Positions 15,501 to 17,991 of a DNA stretch of 17,991 bases are shown here, one piece after another. Origin of the DNA: Candidatus Brocadiaceae bacterium (GTDB lineage Bacteria > Planctomycetota > Brocadiia > SM23-32); NCBI GenBank assembly GCA_003551785.1, contig PUNP01000726.1:1-17991 (forward strand), written 5' to 3'. The notes below the pieces were generated by a model that did not search any database, was not told the DNA's origin, and was given only the letters and a program-made list of their open reading frames with translations. A program made the translations under genes and the position numbers. Position 1 is the stretch's first letter; the number at the start of each line of letters is the position of its first letter.

Positions 15501-17991
15501 ACAGCAGTCAGTATGGGCTGCATTGTTACCAGCCCTATGTCGATACGCGGGCCGAAAATGTGGTTTTTGCCAATAACGGATACACGGCGATCTTTATCCG
15601 CGCCGATTCCCGCCATGTATTTCGCAATTGCACCATCGTCGGTAATGGGTTTGATGGCTGGGGTTGGTCGGGTGCCGGAATTCATCACGGCGCAAGCAAT
15701 TTCACTTTCGATAACTGCATTGTTGCCTTTAACAATAACGGTATTCATCACAGCGGTCAGGTTCCGGAGGTCAGAATTCGCAACTCTATATTCTATAATC
15801 CGGCTGGAAGCAACTACCAGGGGATACGTGCAGCCCATCAAGGGATTTTAGAATCGTTCAGCAACATGGTGGTGGATCCTGAATTGGCCGGGTTTGTTGA
15901 TTATGTCGTTGAAGGCGATTTCTCGAAACGACCGAATATCGATGCCTCGCTTGATAGGGGGAACTATGAACTCTCTCCCGCTTCGCCGGCTATTGATTCC
16001 GCCTTTGGCACCGTGGCGCCTGCGAAAGATATTCTCGGACGTGCCCGTTTTGACGACGCTGGTGTACCTAATCGTGGCCGTGGGTTCCCCGCCTATGCCG
16101 ATATTGGTGCTTTTGAAAGACAGGAGCATACAAGCAGCGCCGACCTGCAGATGGATAACGTTACCGCGCCTTCACCTATGTTTGTCAAAGCGGGAGATGA
16201 GTTTACGCTCCGATGGACAGTATCTAACCAGGGTGCTGACGTGACAGCGCAAGGGCCTTGGACTGACGGCGTGTATCTTTCTACTGACAGACGTATCAGC
16301 CCGGCTGAAGACCAGTTACTCGCTGAAGTCGAGTTCAAGGGTTCGCTTACCACCGGTCAGAGCTATAACGGTTCTATTAAACTTGATGCACCGGATCAAA
16401 GCGGCGTCTATTATATCTATGTAATTACCGATATTAATAACGATGTGCCGGAGTCGGCGACCTGGAATAACTCGGCGCTTGCCCGTGGTGTTCTGGCCGT
16501 TGATCTGCCGGTCATCGCCGAAGGTAAACCGCCTGTCGAAGGTTCCGCAGCACCCGGACAATGGCATTATTTCAGACTTGAAGCTACTTCAGGCAATACT
16601 CTTGTTCTGAACAGAAGCGCTATGGCGAATAGCGGGAATTCAGGGATGTATGTCCGCTTCGGTGCACCGCCTACGCTCAGTAACTATGATTATGCTGTTT
16701 CCGGTGCTAACCAGACCGTGCAGAACCTTAATATTTTCTCGCCGAGAGACGGAGATTATTTCGTCGGGCTCTTTATCCATAATTCGACATGGAACAGGTC
16801 CAATGATTATGAATTGTCCGTTGCCAGAACCGACCTGAACGTTGAATCGGTCAGTGCTGATGTTGTGGGTAACGCCGGTTCGGCGACCATTCTCATTAAG
16901 GGAGATAATTTCAAATCAAACGCTCAAGTCAGAATAGACGGACCCAACGAAACCGAAATCTACGCCTCCGCCGTCTATTATGAGAATCCTGCCAAGCTTT
17001 ACGCGACTTTCGATCTGGCGGATGCCGAGGCTCCGGCCGGAATCTACAACGTCACCGTAATCAATGATGGTGAAGGACTAGCGACGCTCGAAAATGCCCT
17101 GACCGTTGAAGAAGGTGGCGAACCCGGATTCACCGCAACTATTGATACCCCCGGTATGACGCGTCCGGGACGCCCGCTGGATCTCGAGATCACCTATTCG
17201 AATCCGGGCCGTATCGATATCCCCAGCCCACTACTTCAGCTTGAAAGCAATGCCGACGACTTGAAATGGCATATCCCTGGTACCGGCAGGGAAGTTACCG
17301 GTGCCGTGATTCAACTGCTGGCACTCAGCAGCAGCGGACCCGCTACTATTCTGAGACCCGGGCAGACTGAAAGCATGACTTTGACGGTCACAACCCCCTT
17401 CAGAATTGCCAGTATTAATATCAAGCTTGGATACTTTGGTATTATGGACGATGACGGCTCACCCAAGCTTGTGGATTGGGAACAGATAGGCGATTTCATC
17501 AGGCCCGAAGGCCTTTCCGACAGCGTGTGGGAATCCTATCTCAGCGACTTTATCGATATGGTTCTTGAAAATTACGGCAATACCTACGCCGAGTACGTTG
17601 AGATGCTGCGTGCCGCCGCAAGACGTTCTTATGATGCCGGTACCCGCGCCTATGATGTGGGTAAACTGATTGAAATGGAACTTGACTCCATTCGCGACAG
17701 AGGTGCCTCGAGTATCCGCGGTAAACTGCTTGACGCCGATCTGCGCGATCCGCTGAGCGGTACCCGAATAGTGATCCGGCGCGACGGCCATGCCGACCTG
17801 CGTTCGACCTTGACTGATTCGGACGGCAAGTTTACTTTCGAAAGACTTCTTGCCGGCGACTATAAATTCTATATCGAAGGCCATAGATTTGCCCAGGGTG
17901 ATTACCCGCTTGAAGAGGGCGCCGGTGTGAACGTGCCGGTTATAAGCGTGCCTGATAAAGCGATGGTTCATGACCTCAGGCTCTTTGCCCG
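6431..17991 (+). CDS. Giant secreted modular repeat protein (GLUG, InlB-type, beta-helix, CARDB, PPC, TIG), C-terminus outside window
   Basis: A single frame is open for 3853 codons to the window edge. I checked it at several points (9242, 11462, 17102, 17942) and it stays in register. Residues 1-26 are a signal peptide. Residues 27-425 are acidic and helical and begin like a TPR. One InlB-type repeat follows (426-497), then a GLUG region (498-1122), seven InlB-type repeats (1123-1652), four beta-helix units (about 1694-2490), a PKD-like domain (2491-2574), CARDB-PPC-TIG (2575-2892), a beta-helix (2893-3232), a second CARDB-PPC-TIG (3233-3562), a mixed beta/helical block and the start of a carboxypeptidase-regulatory-like domain (from about 3760). 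None of these modules is a recognised enzyme; they are stalks, surface repeats and binding domains. The protein is therefore probably a Sec-exported adhesin, matrix protein or effector carrier. No membrane anchor or sorting signal is visible, but the C-terminus is missing. The gene diverges from secDF and has no visible operon partner. Confidence 0.9.
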   Translation, partial: MSEIKKTFIVSVIFVFIAGSAFSVKADGMSDGDAALRDGDLQSAIAHYEAARTADPDDPAANLMYSLTRLADLFDNPGNAGDILDDWGITYERNLYDFVDQLNAYDPDDPDFDPDEYEWPFSVPETFEDWDFDTAPSVNNTIDAFHSTLTGRINDIFVYWDAVSGADESWSHDLYADMLPGADSEWEDYLTVDGLDGQALEAVLNLVSVPLNIISAYDLDVNYSDLTQEGWMPTADYFKSDAADFLTFRNTAAFDDAKSNLIKALELIDEGLDEIIHHDIDNWNRSGLIDLLIDEVKYPEQYGDDEGEGGELNGVIAEAEMNDNGEPSEDWYLLVDDLELIQDFVLLALDSLQYERPEEFEFDEEQDPVMIDLSKLFSDQMSREDLPEFIDLYENGEFDGVSFDFDNMPEDFMTFNGILPDWTDRTVTATSTSGGVIEPAGEVKVTYLVGREFTLIPDPNYYIADLVVDGRSVGPAESYWLGNVTADGLIIHAVFEPKIGISSIEELQKIGNDPDYPLDGRYYLENDIDTSATADWRETSDYFAGLAGWSWHHVSIASAAEEGSLEVWVDDIRRDPAMQSSAWTYGWRIDENNDLRFYDAEGRTVTPAALYGVDNNVMVTVSWELATEQYPVGFLPLGENWNDPFTGVLDGRGYVISNLYQNSPYVSTLGLFGYIDHGGTVRDLGLEDVDISGVTESDWGEVGALAGAIYSGGFVENCYSTGRIQSGSSAGGLVGYSAGNIQHSWSACQVISGGHHLHHEGGVGGLLGMNDGLVCCSYALGNVTGPGSSGGLVGTNYGGDVRNSYARGNVEAVRRVEGYYLGEGYYTEPEILQTVFYIYLYDGALNPDSMTVYLDGIKVVKENYQLEAAEDGYMWIITFDDGPAENTIITIDYEVFSAAGGLIGSVMYGHVDKSYATGTVNSTVPPDGMASMQVIGEGTASYGGGLVGEFWGGTITNSFWDTESSGTGRSQGGVGKTTQQMKEVATYTDISGSGNVYTDIYIASGHSYSYYDEGLGRWSSRQEDTFDFFRTNPGTETIYLDGTALSSSDYFIDYDALLLIFYSAPGSGVVITADFESVGSLGLHEPWDFVGNPHDDQGILDIWDISADKNDGYPFLVGPVDGYRITLSAEPTVGGSVTGAGFYQPDEEITVTAVPNQNFEFVNWTQNDEVVSDQQNYTFVVDSDRHLVAHFYSEANVIELIAEPHNGGTVTGGGAYYDGETVSILATPATGFEFVNWTENGNVVSTDSDYQFTAESDRTLTANFERKQFTISAAANEGGSLDPEGDVNVYYGQRLRVSITADDGYRIDSVLVDGADVGAVDSYVFDNITDNHSIEANFIRSSIISASAGPGGSISPLGDTYVDEGEDQTYQITADTGYRIREVRVDGVRLSDDIVGDTNFDYTFENVSHAAYSIHADFVRVYSIDASAETGGTISPQGIVKVDAGTDKEFTITPEPGYETAYVLVGGRSVGAVRRHNFRNVASDQVIKAVFGQVFSVTATAGDGGTVTPSGASSVGEGGSLQFSITADAGYGIKSISVDNEPENIEGIVTEKTYTLANVNKDHIVHVEFVELHTIIASVAAGGGDIQPGGEVPVRDGSDQSFTVTADTYFSIDDVLVDGESVFDKDFDDTDEFVYTFTDVQEDHVIEASFTQTVDDIPGLVVEDGEERIIDVAETNIAGEVRVKSGGTLTVRGTVTLTANNNITVEEGGVLILEPGAQIKFSRQRGIYVEGELKAEGTAASSIIFTGTDETPGWWGSIYLRGQGSAVLDYCEVSYAGHDSWWQRFGDAAVYMNSGGELSIKNTVIRNTQGDGLRINPQAGYSFESEANTFDNNRRGVLMESIVSFYDADSTFTDNDSADVYVTGSSVNKEVVWMVGNDYSVEVSTSLTVAENASLTVNPGTVVKFQQHRGIFVDGEFTADSAVLTGTQQTSGWWGGIHIRNDGSASIHNSEILYAGASGWWSAKFNRTAVYKEGSGSLEITDTTISHSSNSAMEVRSGYDEFVSSNNVFSNNHHGIVLGVNASFVDSDSQFVDNTSYDLQVSHGTISEDVVWEIDSAYSMYVASTLTIARGAKLTVRPGTVVKFQRNAGIFVDGQLDVEGTEESPVVMTDIRDDSRGGDANKDGDDSHPDAGWWGGIYIRGAGSATLDNIRVYYAGAGGTWSARFGNASVYKAGAGTLTLNNSVLSNSSGAGLSVAGAGGLISSADNEFRDNTYGVWLQPEGSFEDRSSVFSDNAQADVFVQGGTVNTAAAWGLHDDYSIYVSSTITIGEDGELSILPGTVVKFAEQAGFYVDGSFDAKGTGEDRIYFTDWRDDSVGGDANSDGDASDPEAGWWGGIHVRGSGSAELHWCDVRYGGFDSPWRWRQGFGDAGVYKTGTGNLTMLYCTVSDIAGSGVLIIDSSGIHEIRNSRFHSSDIGALVIDQSEQIHFILCEFYDNEVYGVQNQNSHDIDARRLWWGEESGPHHPELNFDGTGNEVTDGVLFDPWRSAVDEIIAPRRSGILIQGDKLVFRAANLAQPGAGYLWDFDGLREGATLQNPGEVSFDTLGDFEVSLHVGLEDAMELAGKRNYEVIEDTGNIADLALIADTISTGGMDIQQITTVSYTVENIGDGAADGDNWNDVIYLSRNQYPEEGDLVLGYSKISQTVAAGGSYTGEIILTIPNYVHDGDYYLILSVDDGWDILDKVRMNNVYAWPLDADFPQLLPNVDFNAQLTEGRFVHYYRIDAQAGHNPYVTVSSDLEFEEFALFASEGELPARNNYDVRSEGFDMLLPAENDGVWYVMVAGHITGPGGSYDISFDTHQVKITGNAPVEIGIEVPIPLSISGAGFTEPVQVELIDGGDVYEADRVQVHSYTRIYAEFDADRVPPGAYTLRVRRGDGVVDEVENALDVLDFVLEEIDSNLNISEDTTFSGRVVVGQNVRINVNQGVVLNILPGTELRFDSGARLEVSGELNVHGTTESPVSMTSIKVEPEPGDWEGIRVNRDGHLNLSNFEIRYARNAIWIVPQMQRRDLNIHINLINGVIHDSSQYGLHCYQPYVDTRAENVVFANNGYTAIFIRADSRHVFRNCTIVGNGFDGWGWSGAGIHHGASNFTFDNCIVAFNNNGIHHSGQVPEVRIRNSIFYNPAGSNYQGIRAAHQGILESFSNMVVDPELAGFVDYVVEGDFSKRPNIDASLDRGNYELSPASPAIDSAFGTVAPAKDILGRARFDDAGVPNRGRGFPAYADIGAFERQEHTSSADLQMDNVTAPSPMFVKAGDEFTLRWTVSNQGADVTAQGPWTDGVYLSTDRRISPAEDQLLAEVEFKGSLTTGQSYNGSIKLDAPDQSGVYYIYVITDINNDVPESATWNNSALARGVLAVDLPVIAEGKPPVEGSAAPGQWHYFRLEATSGNTLVLNRSAMANSGNSGMYVRFGAPPTLSNYDYAVSGANQTVQNLNIFSPRDGDYFVGLFIHNSTWNRSNDYELSVARTDLNVESVSADVVGNAGSATILIKGDNFKSNAQVRIDGPNETEIYASAVYYENPAKLYATFDLADAEAPAGIYNVTVINDGEGLATLENALTVEEGGEPGFTATIDTPGMTRPGRPLDLEITYSNPGRIDIPSPLLQLESNADDLKWHIPGTGREVTGAVIQLLALSSSGPATILRPGQTESMTLTVTTPFRIASINIKLGYFGIMDDDGSPKLVDWEQIGDFIRPEGLSDSVWESYLSDFIDMVLENYGNTYAEYVEMLRAAARRSYDAGTRAYDVGKLIEMELDSIRDRGASSIRGKLLDADLRDPLSGTRIVIRRDGHADLRSTLTDSDGKFTFERLLAGDYKFYIEGHRFAQGDYPLEEGAGVNVPVISVPDKAMVHDLRLFA
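6509..7705 (+). other. Acidic helical N-terminal region with TPR-like start
   Basis: Residues 27-425 of the giant protein start with a TPR-like pair of helices (AALRDGDLQSAIAHYEAA, then ADPDDPAANLMYSL). They continue as a helix-rich, very Asp/Glu-rich region, for example DPDDPDFDPDEYEW and DDEGEGGEL. I do not recognise a named domain beyond the TPR-like start. It may be a mature N-terminal domain for protein contacts in the periplasm. Confidence 0.6.
7706..7921 (+). repeat. Isolated InlB-type (bacterial repeat) domain
   Basis: Residues 426-497 follow the pattern T-V-T-A-x-S-x-x-GG-x-x-x-P-x-G, a beta strand ending in F-T-L-I-P, ADLVVDGRSVG, and a final A-V-F. It matches the VDG subtype of the tandem array further on (repeats 3-7) and stands alone before the GLUG region. 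Confidence 0.75.
8039..8320 (+). other. Inserted beta module A within the GLUG leader
   Basis: Between DTSATADW and PVGFLPLG, normally joined by a short loop, about 94 residues are inserted. They contain EVWVDDIRRD, WRIDENNDLRFYD and NVMVTVSWE. The layout (V-W-V-D-D, a strand, a strand, then an alternating strand ending in E) matches modules B and C. Confidence 0.6.
8867..9121 (+). other. Inserted beta module B between GLUG repeats
   Basis: After SYARGNVEAV about 85 residues intervene before the next GGLIG. They contain YIYLYDGALNPDSMTVYLDG, KENYQLEAAEDGYMWIITF and IITIDYE. V-Y-L-D-G and the closing I-D-Y-E line up with modules A and C. Confidence 0.6.
9401..9661 (+). other. Inserted beta module C within the GLUG closing segment
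   Basis: Between ATYTDI and LGLHEPWDFVG, usually adjacent in GLUG proteins, about 87 residues are inserted. They contain YTDIYIASGHSYSYYDEG, ETIYLDGTALSSSDYFID, ALLLIFYSAPGSG and VVITADFE. It shares I-Y-L-D-G and the closing I-T-A-D-F-E pattern with module B. Confidence 0.6.
9797..11386 (+). repeat. Seven tandem InlB-type (bacterial repeat) domains
   Basis: Units start at 9797, 10019, 10235, 10457, 10697, 10916 and 11150 and are 72-80 residues long. Each begins with a strand such as S-V-T-A-x-A, then G-G-x-(V/I)-x-P-x-G, then a glycine turn, I-T-A-x-x-G-Y, and ends A-x-F. Units 1 and 2 carry FEFVNWT, the typical InlB-like W, whereas units 3-7 carry V-x-V-D-G or a variant instead. These are extended beta-grasp-like spacers of surface proteins. 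The units have diverged in DNA and protein, so the array is not a recent expansion. Confidence 0.85.
11510..12061 (+). repeat. Beta-helix unit 1 of 4
   Basis: About 184 residues, with GGVLILEPGAQIKF, RGIYVEGELKAEGT, GWWGSIYLRGQGSAVLDYC, EVSYAG, GDAAVYMNSGGELSIKNT and a final D-V-Y-V. This is a right-handed parallel beta-helix pattern of short alternating strands. The segment just before it (from about 11390) is a strand-rich linker. Confidence 0.8.
12062..12598 (+). repeat. Beta-helix unit 2 of 4
   Basis: 179 residues. Landmarks repeat unit 1 in order: LTVNPGTVVKFQQHRGIFVD, SGWWGGIHIRNDGSASIHN, ILYAG, AVYKEGSGSLEITDTTIS, and a final D-L-Q-V-S followed by V-V-W. Confidence 0.85.
12599..13198 (+). 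repeat. Beta-helix unit 3 of 4, with calcium-loop-like insert
   Basis: 200 residues. Same landmarks: LTVRPGTVVKFQRNAGIFVD, GWWGGIYIRGAGSATLDN, VYYAGAG, SVYKAGAGTLTLNNS, and a final D-V-F-V-Q. It is about 20 residues longer than unit 2 because of the acidic insert at 12764-12820. Confidence 0.85.
12764..12820 (+). other. Calcium-loop-like insert in beta-helix unit 3
   Basis: The protein reads RDDSRGGDANKDGDDSHPD immediately before GWWGGI. D-x-N-x-D-G-D resembles the calcium loops of dockerin, thrombospondin-3 and EF-hand-like motifs. Similar acidic inserts before W-G-G-I are familiar from other bacterial beta-helix proteins. Confidence 0.6.
13199..13900 (+). repeat. Beta-helix unit 4 of 4, with calcium-loop-like insert and capping end
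   Basis: Landmarks: LSILPGTVVKFAEQAGFYVD, GWWGGIHVRGSGSAELHW, VRYGGFDS and GVYKTGTGNLTMLYCTVS. It carries the same insert as unit 3 (13364-13420). After the last strand it ends in RLWWGEESGPHHPE ... VLFDPWRS, the common end of such helices, and passes into a PKD-like domain. Confidence 0.85.
13364..13420 (+). other. Calcium-loop-like insert in beta-helix unit 4
   Basis: The protein reads RDDSVGGDANSDGDASDPE before GWWGGI, exactly 600 bases after the copy in unit 3. The acidic ligand pattern D-x-N-x-D-G-D is identical. Units 1 and 2 lack it. Confidence 0.6.
13901..14152 (+). other. PKD-like domain
   Basis: Residues 2491-2574 contain GDKLVFRA, GYLWDFDG, NPGEVSFDTLGDFEVSLHV and a final N-Y-E-V-I. 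W-D-F-D-G and the G-x-F-x-V-x-L pattern are the PKD signature. It is a beta-sandwich spacer common in surface proteins. Confidence 0.7.
14153..14833 (+). other. First CARDB plus PPC domains
   Basis: The CARDB-type beta-sandwich (14153-14542) has IADLALIADTIS, TTVSYTVENIGDGAADGDNW, DVIYLSRN, VAAGGSYTGEIIL, GDYYLILSVDDGWDI and NNVYAWPL. The PPC (pre-peptidase C-terminal) domain (14543-14833) has GRFVHYYRIDAQAG, YVTVSSDLEFEEFALFASEG and DGVWYVMVAGHITGPGGSYD. Both are non-catalytic adhesion-type modules. Confidence 0.75.
14834..15106 (+). other. First TIG/IPT-like domain
   Basis: Contains IPLSISGAGFTEPVQVELID, RIYAEFDADRVPPGAYTLRV and a final N-A-L-D-V. The G-x-G-F start and the P-x-G-x-Y-x-L-x-V strand are typical of immunoglobulin-like TIG domains. 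Confidence 0.65.
15107..16126 (+). other. Second beta-helix domain with a DIGAFE-type end
   Basis: Residues 2893-3232 begin FSGRVVVGQNVRINVNQGVV and ILPGTELRFDSGARLEVSGE. They pass through GVIHDSSQYGLHCY, VFANNGYTAIFIRAD, FRNCTIVGNGFDG, FDNCIVAFNNNGIHH and IRNSIFYNP, and end LSPASPAIDSAF ... GRARFDDAG ... YADIGAFER. S-P-A-I-D-S, G-R and D-I-G-A-F-E are the usual closing motif of bacterial Ig/beta-helix surface proteins. It has more N-rich coils than the first four units, so it is a distinct helix. Confidence 0.8.
16127..16831 (+). other. Second CARDB plus PPC domains
   Basis: CARDB (16127-16510): SADLQMDNV, FTLRWTVSNQGADV, DGVYLSTDRRISPAEDQLL, TTGQSYNGSIKL, GVYYIYVITDINNDVPES and NNSALARG. 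PPC (16511-16831): GQWHYFRLEATSGNTLVLN and DGDYFVGLFIHN. The order and spacing repeat the first pair. Confidence 0.78.
16832..17116 (+). other. Second TIG/IPT-like domain
   Basis: ATILIKGDNFKSNAQVRIDG, KLYATFDLADAEAPAGIYNV and a final ENALTVEEG. It has the same order of landmarks as the first TIG-like domain and again directly follows a PPC domain. Confidence 0.7.
17117..17703 (+). other. Beta domain plus helical linker of the kind found before YD/RHS regions
   Basis: A beta domain starts ATIDTPGMTRPGRPLDLEIT, with YSNPGRIDIPSPLLQL, IQLLALSSSGPATILRPGQ and LTVTTPF. A helix-rich stretch follows: WEQIGDFIRPEGLSDSVWES, GNTYAEYVEMLRAAARRS and KLIEMELDSIRDR. From memory, this block recurs in very large bacterial exoproteins that go on to YD/RHS-like or further adhesion repeats. 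That is recall and inference, not a search result. Confidence 0.45.
17704..17991 (+). other. Start of a carboxypeptidase-regulatory-like domain, cut by the window
   Basis: The sequence SIRGKLLDADLRDPLSGTRI, IRRDGHADLRSTLTDSDGKF and TFERLLAGDYKFYIEGH has the G-x-V/L ... G-x-x-V ... T-D-x-x-G-x-F-x-F-x-x-L-x-x-G-x-Y pattern of prealbumin-like/CarboxypepD_reg beta-sandwiches. The window ends inside or just after it, with the frame still open. Confidence 0.7.

Overview
The window reads as a fragment of a Gram-negative bacterial chromosome with moderate GC in its genes and very AT-rich gaps. I infer a member of the PVC group (Kiritimatiellota or Lentisphaerota). The reasons are a fused SecD-SecF protein with an oversized SecF periplasmic region, an oligogalacturonate-lyase-like beta-propeller, a decayed AAA-ATPase-like/PD-(D/E)XK gene of a kind common in host- or sediment-associated anaerobes, and a giant secreted multi-repeat protein. 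This assignment rests on protein style only. I see no rRNA, tRNA or CRISPR array.

Left part (1-5790, genes on the minus strand). Positions 1-1099 hold the N-terminal 366 residues of an oligogalacturonate-lyase-like (PL22-type) beta-propeller protein that runs off the window. Positions 1123-1463 hold a wrecked AAA-ATPase-like/PD-(D/E)XK gene. It keeps its N-terminus, Walker-A-like region and C-terminal nuclease motif, but has lost most of its middle and carries at least three frameshifts; one is a visible 7-bp tandem duplication. It begins one base after the stop codon of a large secDF gene (1465-4959). Upstream of secDF is a gene-free stretch with a hairpin, then the truncated DNA-binding half of an IS630-like transposase (5371-5790).

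Middle part (5791-6430). No complete gene is visible. There is one coding-like open frame without a start codon (5839-5997), then about 430 bp of very AT-rich DNA forming the leader of the next gene.

Right part (6431-17991, plus strand). One reading frame stays open for at least 3853 codons and leaves the window without a stop. It encodes a giant exported protein. In order it has: a signal peptide; a TPR-like start and an acidic helical region; one InlB-type repeat; a GLUG-repeat region broken three times by the same kind of small beta module; seven tandem InlB-type repeats; four tandem right-handed beta-helix units, two carrying the same calcium-loop-like insert; a PKD-like domain; a CARDB-PPC-TIG triad; another beta-helix ending in a DIGAFE-type motif; a second CARDB-PPC-TIG triad; a conserved-looking beta/helical block; and the start of a carboxypeptidase-regulatory-like domain. 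Its job is probably at the cell surface or outside the cell (adhesion, matrix, or presentation of a C-terminal effector that lies beyond the window).

The genes are not an obvious operon. SecDF is housekeeping export machinery that would help export Sec substrates such as the giant protein. The strongest candidates for something new are the giant protein's nested and duplicated architecture and the enlarged SecF region.
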